Positions 26,036 through 35,220 of a DNA stretch of 64,000 nucleotides are shown one piece after another. Numbering within the stretch: position 1 is the stretch's first letter; every line of letters begins with the position of its first letter. Position numbers and translations under genes: made by a program. The notes under the pieces are model-generated. The model was not told where the DNA came from and did no database searches. It worked only from the letters and a program-made list of their open reading frames with translations. Origin of the DNA: Geomonas anaerohicana. Its GTDB lineage: Bacteria; Desulfobacterota; Desulfuromonadia; Geobacterales; Geobacteraceae. The stretch is taken from assembly GCF_016458305.1 (NCBI RefSeq), contig NZ_JAEMHL010000001.1:760111-824110 (forward strand), given 5' to 3'.

Positions 26036-28723
26036 ATGGCTAAAAGAATCGTACACTGCCTCAGCTTCTGCCTTTGCCTGTTCTTCCTTCTGTGTTTGTC
26101 AGTACCCGTCCATGCCTCCGTTGCCAAGAAAGTCCTCGTCCTGCATTCATACGATCCACAGTTCCGAGTGACGGCCGAGGAAACGGAGGGGATGCTGGCC
26201 GTGTTCAAGCAGCACTCGGACCTGGTCCAGCTGCAGTTCGAATACCTCGATGCCAAGCAGTACTCAGACCCCGTTTACCTCACCGAGGTTCTCGATGCAG
26301 TCTTCGGCCACAAGCTCGCCAGGAAGCGCTTCGACCTGGTCCTCGCCGTCGACAACGACGCCCTCAATTTCGTGGAGCGGCACCGGCGCGACTTTTTCGC
26401 CGGCCTCCCCGTCGTTTTCTGCGGCATCAACGACTTCACCCCCGATCTGATAGCCGGCGACTCCGATGTCACCGGCGTCACCGAGCACCCCTCCTTCCAA
26501 CAGACCGTCGACATCGCGCTGTCGCTGCATCCGGCTGCGCGGGAGCTGGTCTTTATCGGCAGTCCCCAAAACGAGACCGGCAAAAGCGTGCGCAAGGAAC
26601 TGAAACGTCTCGAGCCGGGGTACGCGTCGCGGGTTCGCTTCACCTTCTGGGACGACATCCCCATCGAGGAGTTGACGGTCAAGTTGCGGGGGCTCCCTGC
26701 CGACCGGCCGCTGTTCATCTACAGCTTCGTCAAAGACAAAAGCGGCTTCGCCCTCCTCCCTGACGACAGCATCAAGCGGATCCGCGAAGCCAGCGCCGGG
26801 CCCATCTATTCCTTCTGGTCCTTCTTCATCGGCAAGGGGATCGTCGGCGGGGAGCTGGTGAGCAGCAGGGCCCAGGGGGAACTGGGCGCCCAACTGGCGT
26901 TGCGCGTGCTCCAGGGGGAAGCGCCGGGCTCCATACCGGTGCAGACCTACCAGGCCAACAAGCTGATCTTCGACTACCAGCAGTTGGAGCGATTCTCCAT
27001 CAGCCCAAAAAAGCTCCCGCCAAAGAGCACGGTGATCAACAGGCCCCACAACGCATACTCCATCAACAAGCAGGCGTTTTGGATGATACTGGGCTTGCTG
27101 CTGCTGTTTGCGACCATCTCGGTGCTGCTGGCCAAGGCCATCATCGGGCGTCGCAGGGCGGAGTCGCGGCAGCTCGAGAGCGAGAACCTGTACAAGACCC
27201 TCGTGGAAAACGTCCCGCTGGGAATTTCGCTCATCGACAACGAAAACCGGATCAGGATGATCAACCGCTCCCAAGCCGGGTTGCTGGGGCGTCCGCCGGA
27301 ATGGTACTTGGGGCGCAGCTGCTACCAGGAATTTGAGGGGCGGGAGGAGAGGTGCCCGCACTGTCCCGGCGTCATTGCCATGGAAACCGGTGCGGTCGCC
27401 GTCGCCGAGACGGAAGGGATTCGGGCCGACGGAAGCGTGGTCTCGGTGCGCATCCACGCGGTGCCGCTGACCGGCCTTGCCGGAATTCCTTCCGGCTTCA
27501 TCGAGGTGGTGGAGGACATCACCGGCGTCAAACAGGCGGAGGCGGAACGGCAAAAGATGGAGCAGCAGCTCTTGCATGCCCAGAAACTGGAAAGCCTGGG
27601 AGTACTCGCCGGCGGCATCGCCCACGATTTCAACAACATCCTCACCACCATCATCGGCAACGCCGACCTCGCCCTGATGCGCATACCCTGCGAGGCGGCC
27701 GCCGTGGAAAACGTGAAAAGGATCGAGCAGGCGGCGCTCAGGGCGGCGGACCTGGCCCGGCAGATGCTGGCCTACTCCGGCAAGGGAACCTTCGTCATCG
27801 AGCCTACCGACCTGAACCGCCTGGTGGAAGAGATGGGGCACATGCTGGATGTCTCGATATCCAAGAAGGCCGTCCTGCGTTACCACCTTTGTCGGCCGTT
27901 GCCGCCGGTGGAGGTGGATGCCACCCAGATACGCCAGATCGTCATGAACCTGGTCATCAACGCCTCCGAGGCGATCGGGGATGCCACCGGGGAGATCTCG
28001 ATCCGTACCGGGACCATGGAGTGCACCAGGGAGTACCTGCTCGACACCTGGCTCACCGATCCTGCGCCGGAGGGGCTCTACGTCTTCCTGGAGGTCTCCG
28101 ACACGGGCTGCGGCATGGACGGCGAGACCGTCGCGCGCATCTTCGACCCGTTCTTCACGACCAAGTTCACCGGCCGCGGCCTGGGCATGGCGGCGGTACT
28201 GGGGATCGTCCGCGGCCACCAGGGTGCCATCAAGGTCTACAGCGAGCCGGGGCGGGGGAGCAACTTCAAGGTGCTGCTGCCGGCCAGCGACCGGCAGCTC
28301 GAGCGGGCCGACGACCAAGAGCCCCGTGGGGAGCAGGGGGAGGCCTGGCGCGGCAGCGGTACGGCATTGCTGGTCGACGACGAGGAGACGGTGCGCGGCA
28401 TCGGCGCCGACATGCTGCGCGAACTGGGATTCGAGGTGCTGACTGCGGCGGACGGTTGCGAGGCGGTGCAGATTTACGCTGCCAGGCAGGATCTCGCGGT
28501 GGTCGTTCTTGACCTCACCATGCCGCAGATGGACGGGGAGCAGTGTTTCCGGGAGCTGCGCCGCATCGATCCGCAGGCACGGGTGATCATGTCGAGCGGC
28601 TTCAGCGAGTACGAAGTAACCCGGAAGTTCACGGGTAAGGGCGTCGCCGGGTTCATTCAGAAACCGTACAAGCTGTCGGCCCTGCGGGAGGTCTTGCGGA
28701 GCTGCCTGGACAGGCCCCAATGA
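26036..28723 (+). CDS. Hybrid histidine kinase with ABC-substrate-binding sensor
   Basis: 895 residues. A signal peptide (1-27) leads into a periplasmic domain (~33-315) of the ABC_sub_bind type, with VLVLHSYDPQFRVTAEETEG and VFCGINDFTPDL. One membrane helix (~345-367), PAS (~385-500), H-box LAGGIAHDFNN (His ~525), HATPase_c with the variant G2 region KFTGRGLGMAAVLGIVRGH, and a C-terminal receiver (VLDLTMPQMDGEQ) follow. The sensor probably binds a small solute. No linked DNA-binding output. GGAG lies eight bases before the ATG. Confidence 0.92.
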   Translation: MAKRIVHCLSFCLCLFFLLCLSVPVHASVAKKVLVLHSYDPQFRVTAEETEGMLAVFKQHSDLVQLQFEYLDAKQYSDPVYLTEVLDAVFGHKLARKRFDLVLAVDNDALNFVERHRRDFFAGLPVVFCGINDFTPDLIAGDSDVTGVTEHPSFQQTVDIALSLHPAARELVFIGSPQNETGKSVRKELKRLEPGYASRVRFTFWDDIPIEELTVKLRGLPADRPLFIYSFVKDKSGFALLPDDSIKRIREASAGPIYSFWSFFIGKGIVGGELVSSRAQGELGAQLALRVLQGEAPGSIPVQTYQANKLIFDYQQLERFSISPKKLPPKSTVINRPHNAYSINKQAFWMILGLLLLFATISVLLAKAIIGRRRAESRQLESENLYKTLVENVPLGISLIDNENRIRMINRSQAGLLGRPPEWYLGRSCYQEFEGREERCPHCPGVIAMETGAVAVAETEGIRADGSVVSVRIHAVPLTGLAGIPSGFIEVVEDITGVKQAEAERQKMEQQLLHAQKLESLGVLAGGIAHDFNNILTTIIGNADLALMRIPCEAAAVENVKRIEQAALRAADLARQMLAYSGKGTFVIEPTDLNRLVEEMGHMLDVSISKKAVLRYHLCRPLPPVEVDATQIRQIVMNLVINASEAIGDATGEISIRTGTMECTREYLLDTWLTDPAPEGLYVFLEVSDTGCGMDGETVARIFDPFFTTKFTGRGLGMAAVLGIVRGHQGAIKVYSEPGRGSNFKVLLPASDRQLERADDQEPRGEQGEAWRGSGTALLVDDEETVRGIGADMLRELGFEVLTAADGCEAVQIYAARQDLAVVVLDLTMPQMDGEQCFRELRRIDPQARVIMSSGFSEYEVTRKFTGKGVAGFIQKPYKLSALREVLRSCLDRPQ

Positions 28724-28788
28724 GGGAGTGGCACACGGGTAGAAGAACTATCCGACGTAACGCAACGACGCGAGGTGCATTAACGCTC

Positions 28789-28817
28789 TAAGGATGGTAT
28801 AAATCCCTGGTCGATTA
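28789..28817 (+). promoter_or_regulatory. Extended -10 element, copy 2 (shared with 16314)
   Basis: TAAGGATGGTATAAATCC followed by CTGGTCGATTA differs from the copy at 16314-16342 at only three positions over 29 bases. It lies 69 bp before the nucleotidyltransferase ATG. It may be a promoter recognised in the same way as that of the 38-codon gene. Confidence 0.5.
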
Positions 28818-28885
28818 CAAAACACCAATGTGGCCAGGGTGGAAGGGTGCGAGCGCCAGCGGGTCCGGAAAAGGCTTCCGAAATC

Positions 28886-29659
28886 ATGACTGCCCTGGTG
28901 CCGCCGGCACAGTGGGCGGTCTATGCCGAGTTCATCGCCGAGACCGCCAGGCGCGGCATCCCCTTCGCCGTCGGCGGCGGGCTCGCGGTATCCGCCTATT
29001 CGGACTGTGTCCGCAACACCAAGGACATGGACATCTACATCATGGAGCGGCACTCCGCGGAGGTGATGGCGATCAGCCGGGAACTCCGCTTCACCGAGTA
29101 CACCGCCGTCCCCTATGACCGCACCTGGAGCTACCGCAGTTTCCGGGACGGTTACATCCTCGATTTTCTCTGGAAGATGCTCAACGGCAAGGCATTCGTG
29201 GACGAGAGCTGGGTGACCCTGGGGTGGGAGCTGAAGGTCCGCGGAACCTCGTTCAGGCTTCTCCCCGTTGAGGAACTGATCTGGTCCAAGCTGTACATCC
29301 TCAGGAACGACCGCACCGACTGGCCCGACATCATCAGCCTGCTCTATGCCCGAGGCGCCGAGATGCAGTGGGACCGGCTGCTGGCCAGGGTGGGCGAGGA
29401 CCGGCTGCTCCTAGGCGGCACAGCTGGCGGAACTGCTCGACCCGCTGCCGGAACTGGGGCTGCACCTGGACATCGGCCACACCGAACTGATGCTGAAAAC
29501 GAGCAGCGCCGACGAGATCATCGAGCGCTTCGGCTCCCGCCTGCTGCACGTCCACCTGCACGACAACAAGGGAGGGGACGCCGACCTCCACCTCCCGCTC
29601 GGCGCCGGGACCATCGACGTGGCGAAGCATCTGGCCACCTTGCAGCGTGCCGGCTATGA
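28886..29659 (+). CDS. Nucleotidyltransferase-fold protein, C-terminus scrambled
   Basis: Residues 1-175 match the AbiEii/MNT-like nucleotidyltransferase superfamily: GGGLAVSAYSDCVRNTKDMD contains the GG...DxD active-site pattern, followed by LPVEELIWSKLYILRNDRTD. From about 29405 onward the reading frame (Gly/Arg/Pro-rich) is out-of-frame DNA of an isomerase gene, so the last ~80 residues are not native. The 5' part is probably a complete or nearly complete domain whose 3' end was lost by deletion. The start at 28886 is chosen on homology; a GTG at 28847 is the alternative. Confidence 0.65.
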   Translation: MTALVPPAQWAVYAEFIAETARRGIPFAVGGGLAVSAYSDCVRNTKDMDIYIMERHSAEVMAISRELRFTEYTAVPYDRTWSYRSFRDGYILDFLWKMLNGKAFVDESWVTLGWELKVRGTSFRLLPVEELIWSKLYILRNDRTDWPDIISLLYARGAEMQWDRLLARVGEDRLLLGGTAGGTARPAAGTGAAPGHRPHRTDAENEQRRRDHRALRLPPAARPPARQQGRGRRPPPPARRRDHRRGEASGHLAACRL

Positions 29660-29756
29660 CGGCACCATCACCCTGGAAGTCTTCACCCCCGACCCGGCTT
29701 TCCTGAGGTACAGCGCCGACCGGCTGCGCGCCATGTGGGGCGAGGCAGGCCGGTGA
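29415..29756 (+). pseudogene. C-terminal remnant of a sugar isomerase/AP-endonuclease-2 barrel
   Basis: Open frame after a TAG at 29412, encoding LLDPLPELGLHLDIGHTELM and HVHLHDNKGGDADLHLPLG, then GYDGTITLEVF. These are the metal-binding C-terminal strands (His/Asp/Glu) of the xylose-isomerase-like TIM-barrel family. The N-terminal half is absent. The fragment starts exactly where homology of the nucleotidyltransferase ends, in a different frame, which points to a deletion that joined two genes. Confidence 0.75.
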
Positions 29757-29758
29757 CC

Positions 29759-30379
29759 TCACTCCTTTTCCGCCCAGCCTCGGTAGGTGTACCCCGCCAA
29801 CTTAGGCACCCCCGCCGCATATCCCGCTTCGAGTGCGGTCACCCTGAAACCTGCCGACGCGATCTGTCGCGGGATAGGGCGGTCGAGGTGACATCCCCCG
29901 GCTAGATGTTGCCACCAGGGCGTGATCCGCTCCTGCCAGCGGAGCACACCGGCATCGGGCGCGGCCCCGTGCTCGCAAAAAAGAAGCTTTCCCCCCGGCG
30001 CAAGCACGCGCCGCATCTCCGCCAACGCGCCTCTCCAGTCGTTTATGCTGCACAAGGTGAAGGTCAACAGCACCGTGTCGACGCTCGCGTCCTCCAGGGG
30101 GATGGTCGCAGCCGGCAGGTCGAGCCAGCGCACCTCCAGCCCGCTGCGCCGAACGTTTTTCTCTGCCGCCTTGCGCATCCCCGGCGACGGCTCCAGTCCC
30201 CAGATGCAGCTCACCTGCTCCCGATCGTAAAAGGGAAGGTTCAGGGCCGTCCCCATCCCGACCTCCAGCACCCGCCCTCGCGCCAGCGGTACGATCAGCG
30301 CCCGCTGCCGCTGCAGCGCTTTCATGCCGCAGACACAGTTGGTGAGATGAGGCAGACACAACTCGTGGTAGAGGTTCAC
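29759..30379 (-). CDS. Class I SAM-dependent methyltransferase
   Basis: 206 residues from GTG 30379, chosen because a GAGG site lies eight bases upstream and the protein then begins NLYHELCLPHLTN as relatives do; the frame is open to 30481. Motif I is VLEVGMGTALNLPFY, motif II LEPSPGMRKAAEKN, and post-II LTFTLCSINDWRGALAEMRRVL is of the Methyltransf_11/UbiE type. The conserved CEHG and PWWQHLAGGCHLDR segments place it in a subfamily often annotated phosphatidylethanolamine or arsenite-like methyltransferase; the substrate is unknown. Confidence 0.85.
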   Translation of the reverse strand: MNLYHELCLPHLTNCVCGMKALQRQRALIVPLARGRVLEVGMGTALNLPFYDREQVSCIWGLEPSPGMRKAAEKNVRRSGLEVRWLDLPAATIPLEDASVDTVLLTFTLCSINDWRGALAEMRRVLAPGGKLLFCEHGAAPDAGVLRWQERITPWWQHLAGGCHLDRPIPRQIASAGFRVTALEAGYAAGVPKLAGYTYRGWAEKE

Positions 30380-30589
30380 GACAGTACCTCGCACCATGAA
30401 GCGATGGCAGCGCGTGTCGGCACTGACGGCAGTACGACAGCGTGGACTGTATCGGCGCAGAGCATTAATGACATATGGCACCCTGTTCTTCGCATTGTCA
30501 CATTTGGAGTAGCTTTGATTTCTGCTAAGGTAGATAAAGCGTTTGTCATCATTTTGTCAATGTCGTGTTTTCATTGAACCCGGTGAGGT

Positions 30590-33500
30590 ATGATGCTCCG
30601 CCCGTCATTGTTGTCGATCCGCTTTCTGCTACTGCTCATCATCTTCGTGGTCGCCTTGCCCGCGGCCGGCGTCATTTTGTATTCCGGTATCGAGTTCCGC
30701 AACGCCATGCTCGAGGAGGCGCGGCAGGAGACCCTGCAACTGAGCGAGAGGATCGCCACCGAGCAGCGTAACCTGGTGGTGGCAGCCGAGCAACTGGTGA
30801 CCTCGCTGGCACAGCTTCCCGAGGTGAAGGAACGGGACAAGTCCAAGGTGGAACCGATCCTGAGGGATCTGCTCAAGCTGAATCCCATGTACGCCAACAT
30901 CACCATCGCGGACCGCCGGGGGATGATGTGGGCCAGCGCCGCGCCCATGAAGCAGCGCCTCGACCTCAGCAACAGGCGCTTCTTCAAGAGCGCGATCACC
31001 AGCGGCAGGCTCTCCTCGGGTGAGTACATCGTGAGCCGTATCATCACCAAACCCATCTTCAACCTGGGCTACCCGCTGAAGGACCAGGATGGGCGCAGCG
31101 CCGGGGTGATCGGGGTCAGCATCAACATCGGCAACTACCAGCACCTGCTGCAGCAGATGAACCTCCCCAGCGGGTTCAGTTTCGTGATCCTGGACCATAA
31201 GGGGATCATCCTGGCCCGGGGCATCGACCACGCGCGCTACGTCGGCAAACCCTATCCGGAAAAGCCCTTCCGCAACATCCAGCAGGGGCCGGACACCGGG
31301 ACCGAAATCCGGCCGGGGTTGCAGGGGGACAACAGGATCATCTCCTACCGCAAGCTGCGGCTGCCGGGGGAGGCCACCCCCTACATGTACGTCACCGCCG
31401 GTATACCCACGGAGGTGGCCACGCGGGAAGCCAGCCGCGCGCTGACCCGCAGCATGGTCTTGCTTTCCTCAGTACTGCTCCTGGCCTGCGGCTGCGCCAT
31501 TTTGATCGGCAAGCGCAGCATTGGAGATCGTATCAGGGTCCTGGAGGATGCCTCGGAAAGGCTGGCCGGCGGAGATGCCGAGGTCAGGGTCTCCGCCCTG
31601 GTGGTGGGGGGGGAACTGGGGAGCCTGGCGCTGACTTTCGACGCGATGGCGGAGCAGTTGCGTGCCAGGGAAGAGGCCCTTGCCCGCAGCGAGGCCTTTT
31701 TGAACACCATAATCCAGACCGAGCCGGAGTGCGTGAAGCTGCTCGACCGCAACGGCTGCCTGGAGATGATGAACCATGCCGGCCTGGCCATGATCGACGC
31801 GGAGTCGCTGGCCCAGGTGCAGGGGGAATGCATGTATCCCCTGGTCACGCCCGAGTACCGGGATGCCTTCATCGAGCTGACCAACAATGTCTTCCGCGGC
31901 GCTACGGGTAACCTCGTCTTCGAAGCGGTCGGACTCAAGGGGAGACGGGTGTGGCTGGATACCCATGCCGTCCCCTTCCGCAACGATCACGGCGACATCG
32001 TTTCCCTGCTGGGGATCACCAGGGACATCACCGAGCACAGAAAGAGCGAGGAGGAGCGGCGCGAGAATCTGCTGCTGTTCGAATCGCTGATGCGCTACTC
32101 CCCGATGGGGATCCGTATCTTCAATGGCGAGTCGGGGCAATGCATCCTGCTGAACCAGGCGACGGCGGAGATCGCCGGGGGGCGGGTGGAGGCGATGCAG
32201 GAACAGAATTTCCGTACCCTGCGGTCATGGCAGGAAAGCGGCCTGCTGGAGGTCGCCGAACAGGTGCTCGACGACGGCGTGGCCCGTGTGCGCGACGTGG
32301 ATCTCACTACCAGCTTCGGCAAACGGGTCGCCATGTCCTACAGCCTGTCCCGACTGCTGATGAAGGACAAGAAGCACCTGCTGGTGGTGGGGCGGGACGT
32401 CACCGATGAGCGGCGCCTGGAGCAGGAAAAAACGGAGATGGAAGCCCAGATCCTGCATGTCCAGAAGCTGGAGAGCCTGGGCGTACTGGCGGGGGGGATC
32501 GCCCACGACTTCAATAACATCCTGATGGCGATCATGGGCAATGCCGAGCTGGCGCTGCTCAGGCTGCCGCAGGAATCGCCGGTGCGTACCAATCTGCACA
32601 ACATAGAGAAGTCCTCGCAGCGCGCGGCGGACCTGGCCCAGCAGATGCTCGCCTACTCCGGCAAGGGGCGCTTCGTCATCGAGGTGCTGGACATCAACGC
32701 CATCATCAAAGAAATGAGCCACATGCTGGAGGTCTCCATCTCAAAGAAGGCCCAGATGCGCCTGGAACTCGCCGGCGACCTCCCCCCGCTGCAGGTGGAC
32801 GCGACGCAGATCCGCCAGGTCATCATGAACCTGGTCATCAATGCCTCTGAGGCGATCGGCGACCACAACGGGGTGATCTCGGTCCGGACCGGGGCCAGCG
32901 AACTGGAAGGGGCGGCGCTGTCCCGGCTCTGGCTCACCGACCGGCTCCAGGAGGGACTCTACGTCTACTTCGAGGTGGCGGACGACGGCTGCGGCATGGA
33001 CCAGGATACCCTGGGCAAGATCTTTGATCCCTTCTTCACCACCAAATTCACCGGACGGGGGCTGGGCATGGCTGCCGTATTGGGGATCGTGCGCGGACAC
33101 CGGGGGACGATCGAAGTGCACAGCGAACCGGGACGTGGCTCCCTGTTCAGGGTATACCTGCCCGCCCATCAGGCGGAGCTCCGGCAGCAGGCGCGACAGG
33201 AACAGGGTGTCGTCGCGGCGTGCGGTTCCGGTACGGTGCTGCTGGTCGATGACGAGGAGGCGATCCGCAGCCTCGGTAAAGAGATGCTGGAGAGTCTTGG
33301 CTACAGCGTGTTGACCGCCGAGGATGGTGCGGTCGCCATCGAGATTTTCCAGCAGCGCCGGGACGAGGTGGACTGCGTGATCCTTGACCTGACCATGCCC
33401 CACATGGACGGCGAGCAGGCCCTGCAGTTGTTGCGCTCACTGGATCCACAGGTACAGGTGATCCTCTCCAGCGGCTACAGCGAGCAGGAAATCACCGAGA

Positions 33501-33604
33501 GGTTCACCGGCAGGGGGCTGGCCGGGTTCATCCAAAAGCCCTACCGCCTAGCGGACCTGGGGCTGAAGCTGCAGCGCGTCCGGACTATGGCGCGGCGGCA
33601 GTAA
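30590..33604 (+). CDS. Hybrid histidine kinase: Cache-HAMP-PAS-PAS-HisKA-REC
   Basis: 1004 residues. An N-terminal helix (~10-32) and a second helix (~285-307) bracket a double-Cache periplasmic sensor with DLSNRRFFKSAITSGRLSSG and YPLKDQDGRSAGVIGVSI. HAMP (~308-360), two PAS domains, H-box LAGGIAHDFNN (His ~637), HATPase_c with KFTGRGLGMAAVLGIVRGH and a C-terminal receiver (ILDLTMPHMDGEQ) follow. Its catalytic core is close to that of the kinase at 26036, which suggests duplication with sensor swapping. GGTGAGGT precedes the ATG. Confidence 0.93.
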   Translation: MMLRPSLLSIRFLLLLIIFVVALPAAGVILYSGIEFRNAMLEEARQETLQLSERIATEQRNLVVAAEQLVTSLAQLPEVKERDKSKVEPILRDLLKLNPMYANITIADRRGMMWASAAPMKQRLDLSNRRFFKSAITSGRLSSGEYIVSRIITKPIFNLGYPLKDQDGRSAGVIGVSINIGNYQHLLQQMNLPSGFSFVILDHKGIILARGIDHARYVGKPYPEKPFRNIQQGPDTGTEIRPGLQGDNRIISYRKLRLPGEATPYMYVTAGIPTEVATREASRALTRSMVLLSSVLLLACGCAILIGKRSIGDRIRVLEDASERLAGGDAEVRVSALVVGGELGSLALTFDAMAEQLRAREEALARSEAFLNTIIQTEPECVKLLDRNGCLEMMNHAGLAMIDAESLAQVQGECMYPLVTPEYRDAFIELTNNVFRGATGNLVFEAVGLKGRRVWLDTHAVPFRNDHGDIVSLLGITRDITEHRKSEEERRENLLLFESLMRYSPMGIRIFNGESGQCILLNQATAEIAGGRVEAMQEQNFRTLRSWQESGLLEVAEQVLDDGVARVRDVDLTTSFGKRVAMSYSLSRLLMKDKKHLLVVGRDVTDERRLEQEKTEMEAQILHVQKLESLGVLAGGIAHDFNNILMAIMGNAELALLRLPQESPVRTNLHNIEKSSQRAADLAQQMLAYSGKGRFVIEVLDINAIIKEMSHMLEVSISKKAQMRLELAGDLPPLQVDATQIRQVIMNLVINASEAIGDHNGVISVRTGASELEGAALSRLWLTDRLQEGLYVYFEVADDGCGMDQDTLGKIFDPFFTTKFTGRGLGMAAVLGIVRGHRGTIEVHSEPGRGSLFRVYLPAHQAELRQQARQEQGVVAACGSGTVLLVDDEEAIRSLGKEMLESLGYSVLTAEDGAVAIEIFQQRRDEVDCVILDLTMPHMDGEQALQLLRSLDPQVQVILSSGYSEQEITERFTGRGLAGFIQKPYRLADLGLKLQRVRTMARRQ

Positions 33605-33684
33605 GCGGTGCGGTTGGTCCGCCGGCGCGCGGGACGGCAACGGTGCACCCGCTCCCGGGACAGGCCGGCCGCGTCCGGTGCAGG

Positions 33685-34785
33685 CTAACGGATCATGTCG
33701 GTGATGCTGGCGATGGGGAGAGTGTCGGCGTGGATGGTCTGCTGGAGTGCGTGGAACTCTTCTATGTGTTTGAAGAATAACTCGAGCAGCTGCGGGTCGA
33801 AGGCCTTGCCGGTCTCGTCGGTCATGATCGCCATGCTTTCCTCCAGGCTGAAGGCCCTCTTGTAGACCCTCTCGGTAAGCAGGGCGTCGAAGACGTCCAC
33901 GATGGAGACCACCCGCGCGAAGATGTGGATCTCGTCACCTTTGAGCCCGTACGGGTAGCCGGTGCCGTCCCATTTTTCGTGGTGTTGCAGCGCGATGACC
34001 CTTCCCGCCTCGATCACCGGGTAGTCCCGGGCCCCCGACATGATCTTCCCGCCGATCACCGTGTGCTCCTTCATGGTTGCGAACTCTTCCGGTGCCAGCT
34101 TGCCCGGCTTGAGCAGTATCGAGTCCGGGATGCCGATCTTGCCCACGTCGTGCAACAGCGATGCGAAATAGAGGATGTCGCACTGGTCGCCGGGGATGCC
34201 GGCCAACTGGCCCAGCCGCTTGGAAAGCTGGCTGATGCACTTCAGGTGCGATCCCGTCTCGTGGTCCCGGAACTCGGCCGCCCGCCCCAGGCGCAGCGAA
34301 ATCTCGTACTCCGTCTGCATGGCCTTGGCCAGCGCCTGCTGCAGGGCGGCGGTCCTTTTGGCAACTTCCACTTCCAGGACCGCATTGGTGTCCTTGGCGA
34401 AATCGGCCAGCCTCTTGTTGCGGATCTGGTTCATGACCCGATGGCGCAGTTCGCACAGGTTGAACGGCTTGCACAGGAAGTCGTTGGCCCCCAACTCCAG
34501 TACGTTGGCCCCTTCCTTGCCGTCTGTGGTGACCACGACGACCGGTATGTCGTGCCAATGCACGTCCTGCTTGATCCGGCGCAAGACCTCGCAGCCGTCC
34601 AGTACCGGCATGTTGAGGTCCATGACGACCAGGTCCACCTGGGGGTGGGCCGAGATGGCGTCGATCACCTCCTGGCCGTTGCCGGCCTTGATCAGGGTGC
34701 ACTCGAACTGCTGCAGCATCGTCTCGAGCATGTCGAGGTTGAGGGGATCGTAGTCGGCCAGGATCACCTTCACGTCTTCGAACAT
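33685..34785 (-). CDS. RpfG-type response regulator with HD-GYP domain
   Basis: 366 residues from ATG 34785 (GGGAGA site). The receiver (~4-120) has phospho-acceptor Asp in VVMDLNMPVLDG. After a coiled linker the HD-GYP domain (~175-345) shows LLHDVGKIGIPDSILLKPGK and HHEKWDGTGYPYGLKG, so the HD pair and the GYP signature are intact. Such proteins hydrolyse c-di-GMP (some act on 3',3'-cGAMP). It converges on the hybrid kinase at 30590, which could phosphorylate it, but this is only a neighbourhood guess. Confidence 0.93.
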   Translation of the reverse strand: MFEDVKVILADYDPLNLDMLETMLQQFECTLIKAGNGQEVIDAISAHPQVDLVVMDLNMPVLDGCEVLRRIKQDVHWHDIPVVVVTTDGKEGANVLELGANDFLCKPFNLCELRHRVMNQIRNKRLADFAKDTNAVLEVEVAKRTAALQQALAKAMQTEYEISLRLGRAAEFRDHETGSHLKCISQLSKRLGQLAGIPGDQCDILYFASLLHDVGKIGIPDSILLKPGKLAPEEFATMKEHTVIGGKIMSGARDYPVIEAGRVIALQHHEKWDGTGYPYGLKGDEIHIFARVVSIVDVFDALLTERVYKRAFSLEESMAIMTDETGKAFDPQLLELFFKHIEEFHALQQTIHADTLPIASITDMIR

Positions 34786-35220
34786 CTTCTTCTCCCTGCC
34801 TTGCCAGGATGCTGTGCGGGAAATAATTAAGCAGGCTTTCCCACCCATGCACCGTATCGGATGATTTCCATTTCACTTGAATAGGCATGGTGCCGGGCCG
34901 GAACGGCAGAGAGATGGTGACTTGGTCGCCGTAGCGATCATGGCTTCGGCTTCGGCTGTTGGAGCTTCGTTGGGGTCAATAGGCACCAATTATGCCCCTA
35001 AGCCCCAGAAAGGACGGATAATTTTATTGTCTTGCACCACAATCTGTTTGCCATGGAAATTGATTTTGTATATAAAACGTTACTCACGATGCTTATGGCG
35101 GCGGCCTTGTTCACGGTAAGACTGATGGGATCGTGTCGCCGCCGGCGGTGAATCTTCGAGGTGTGTTGCAGTGCTCTTTGAGTACATCATTAAATGAGGA
35201 AATGGTTAGGAGGGAGTTTG
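34786..35220. other. Intergenic region before the lipoprotein gene
   Basis: 435 bp, lower in G+C than the neighbourhood in its middle (TTTTGTATATAAAACG near 35065). It must contain the divergent promoters of the HD-GYP regulator and the lipoprotein. No RNA gene, terminator or convincing -35/-10 pair was found. Confidence 0.4.

Noticed and set aside
26264..28720. 818-codon minus-strand ORF opposite a hybrid kinase
   Set aside because: The opposite frame encodes intact kinase domains; this one has none and is His/Gln/Pro-rich shadow sequence.
30480..30500. TGGCACCCTG near the kinase at 30590 as a sigma-54 promoter
   Set aside because: The -24 word is good but the required GC ten bases on is absent (TT instead).
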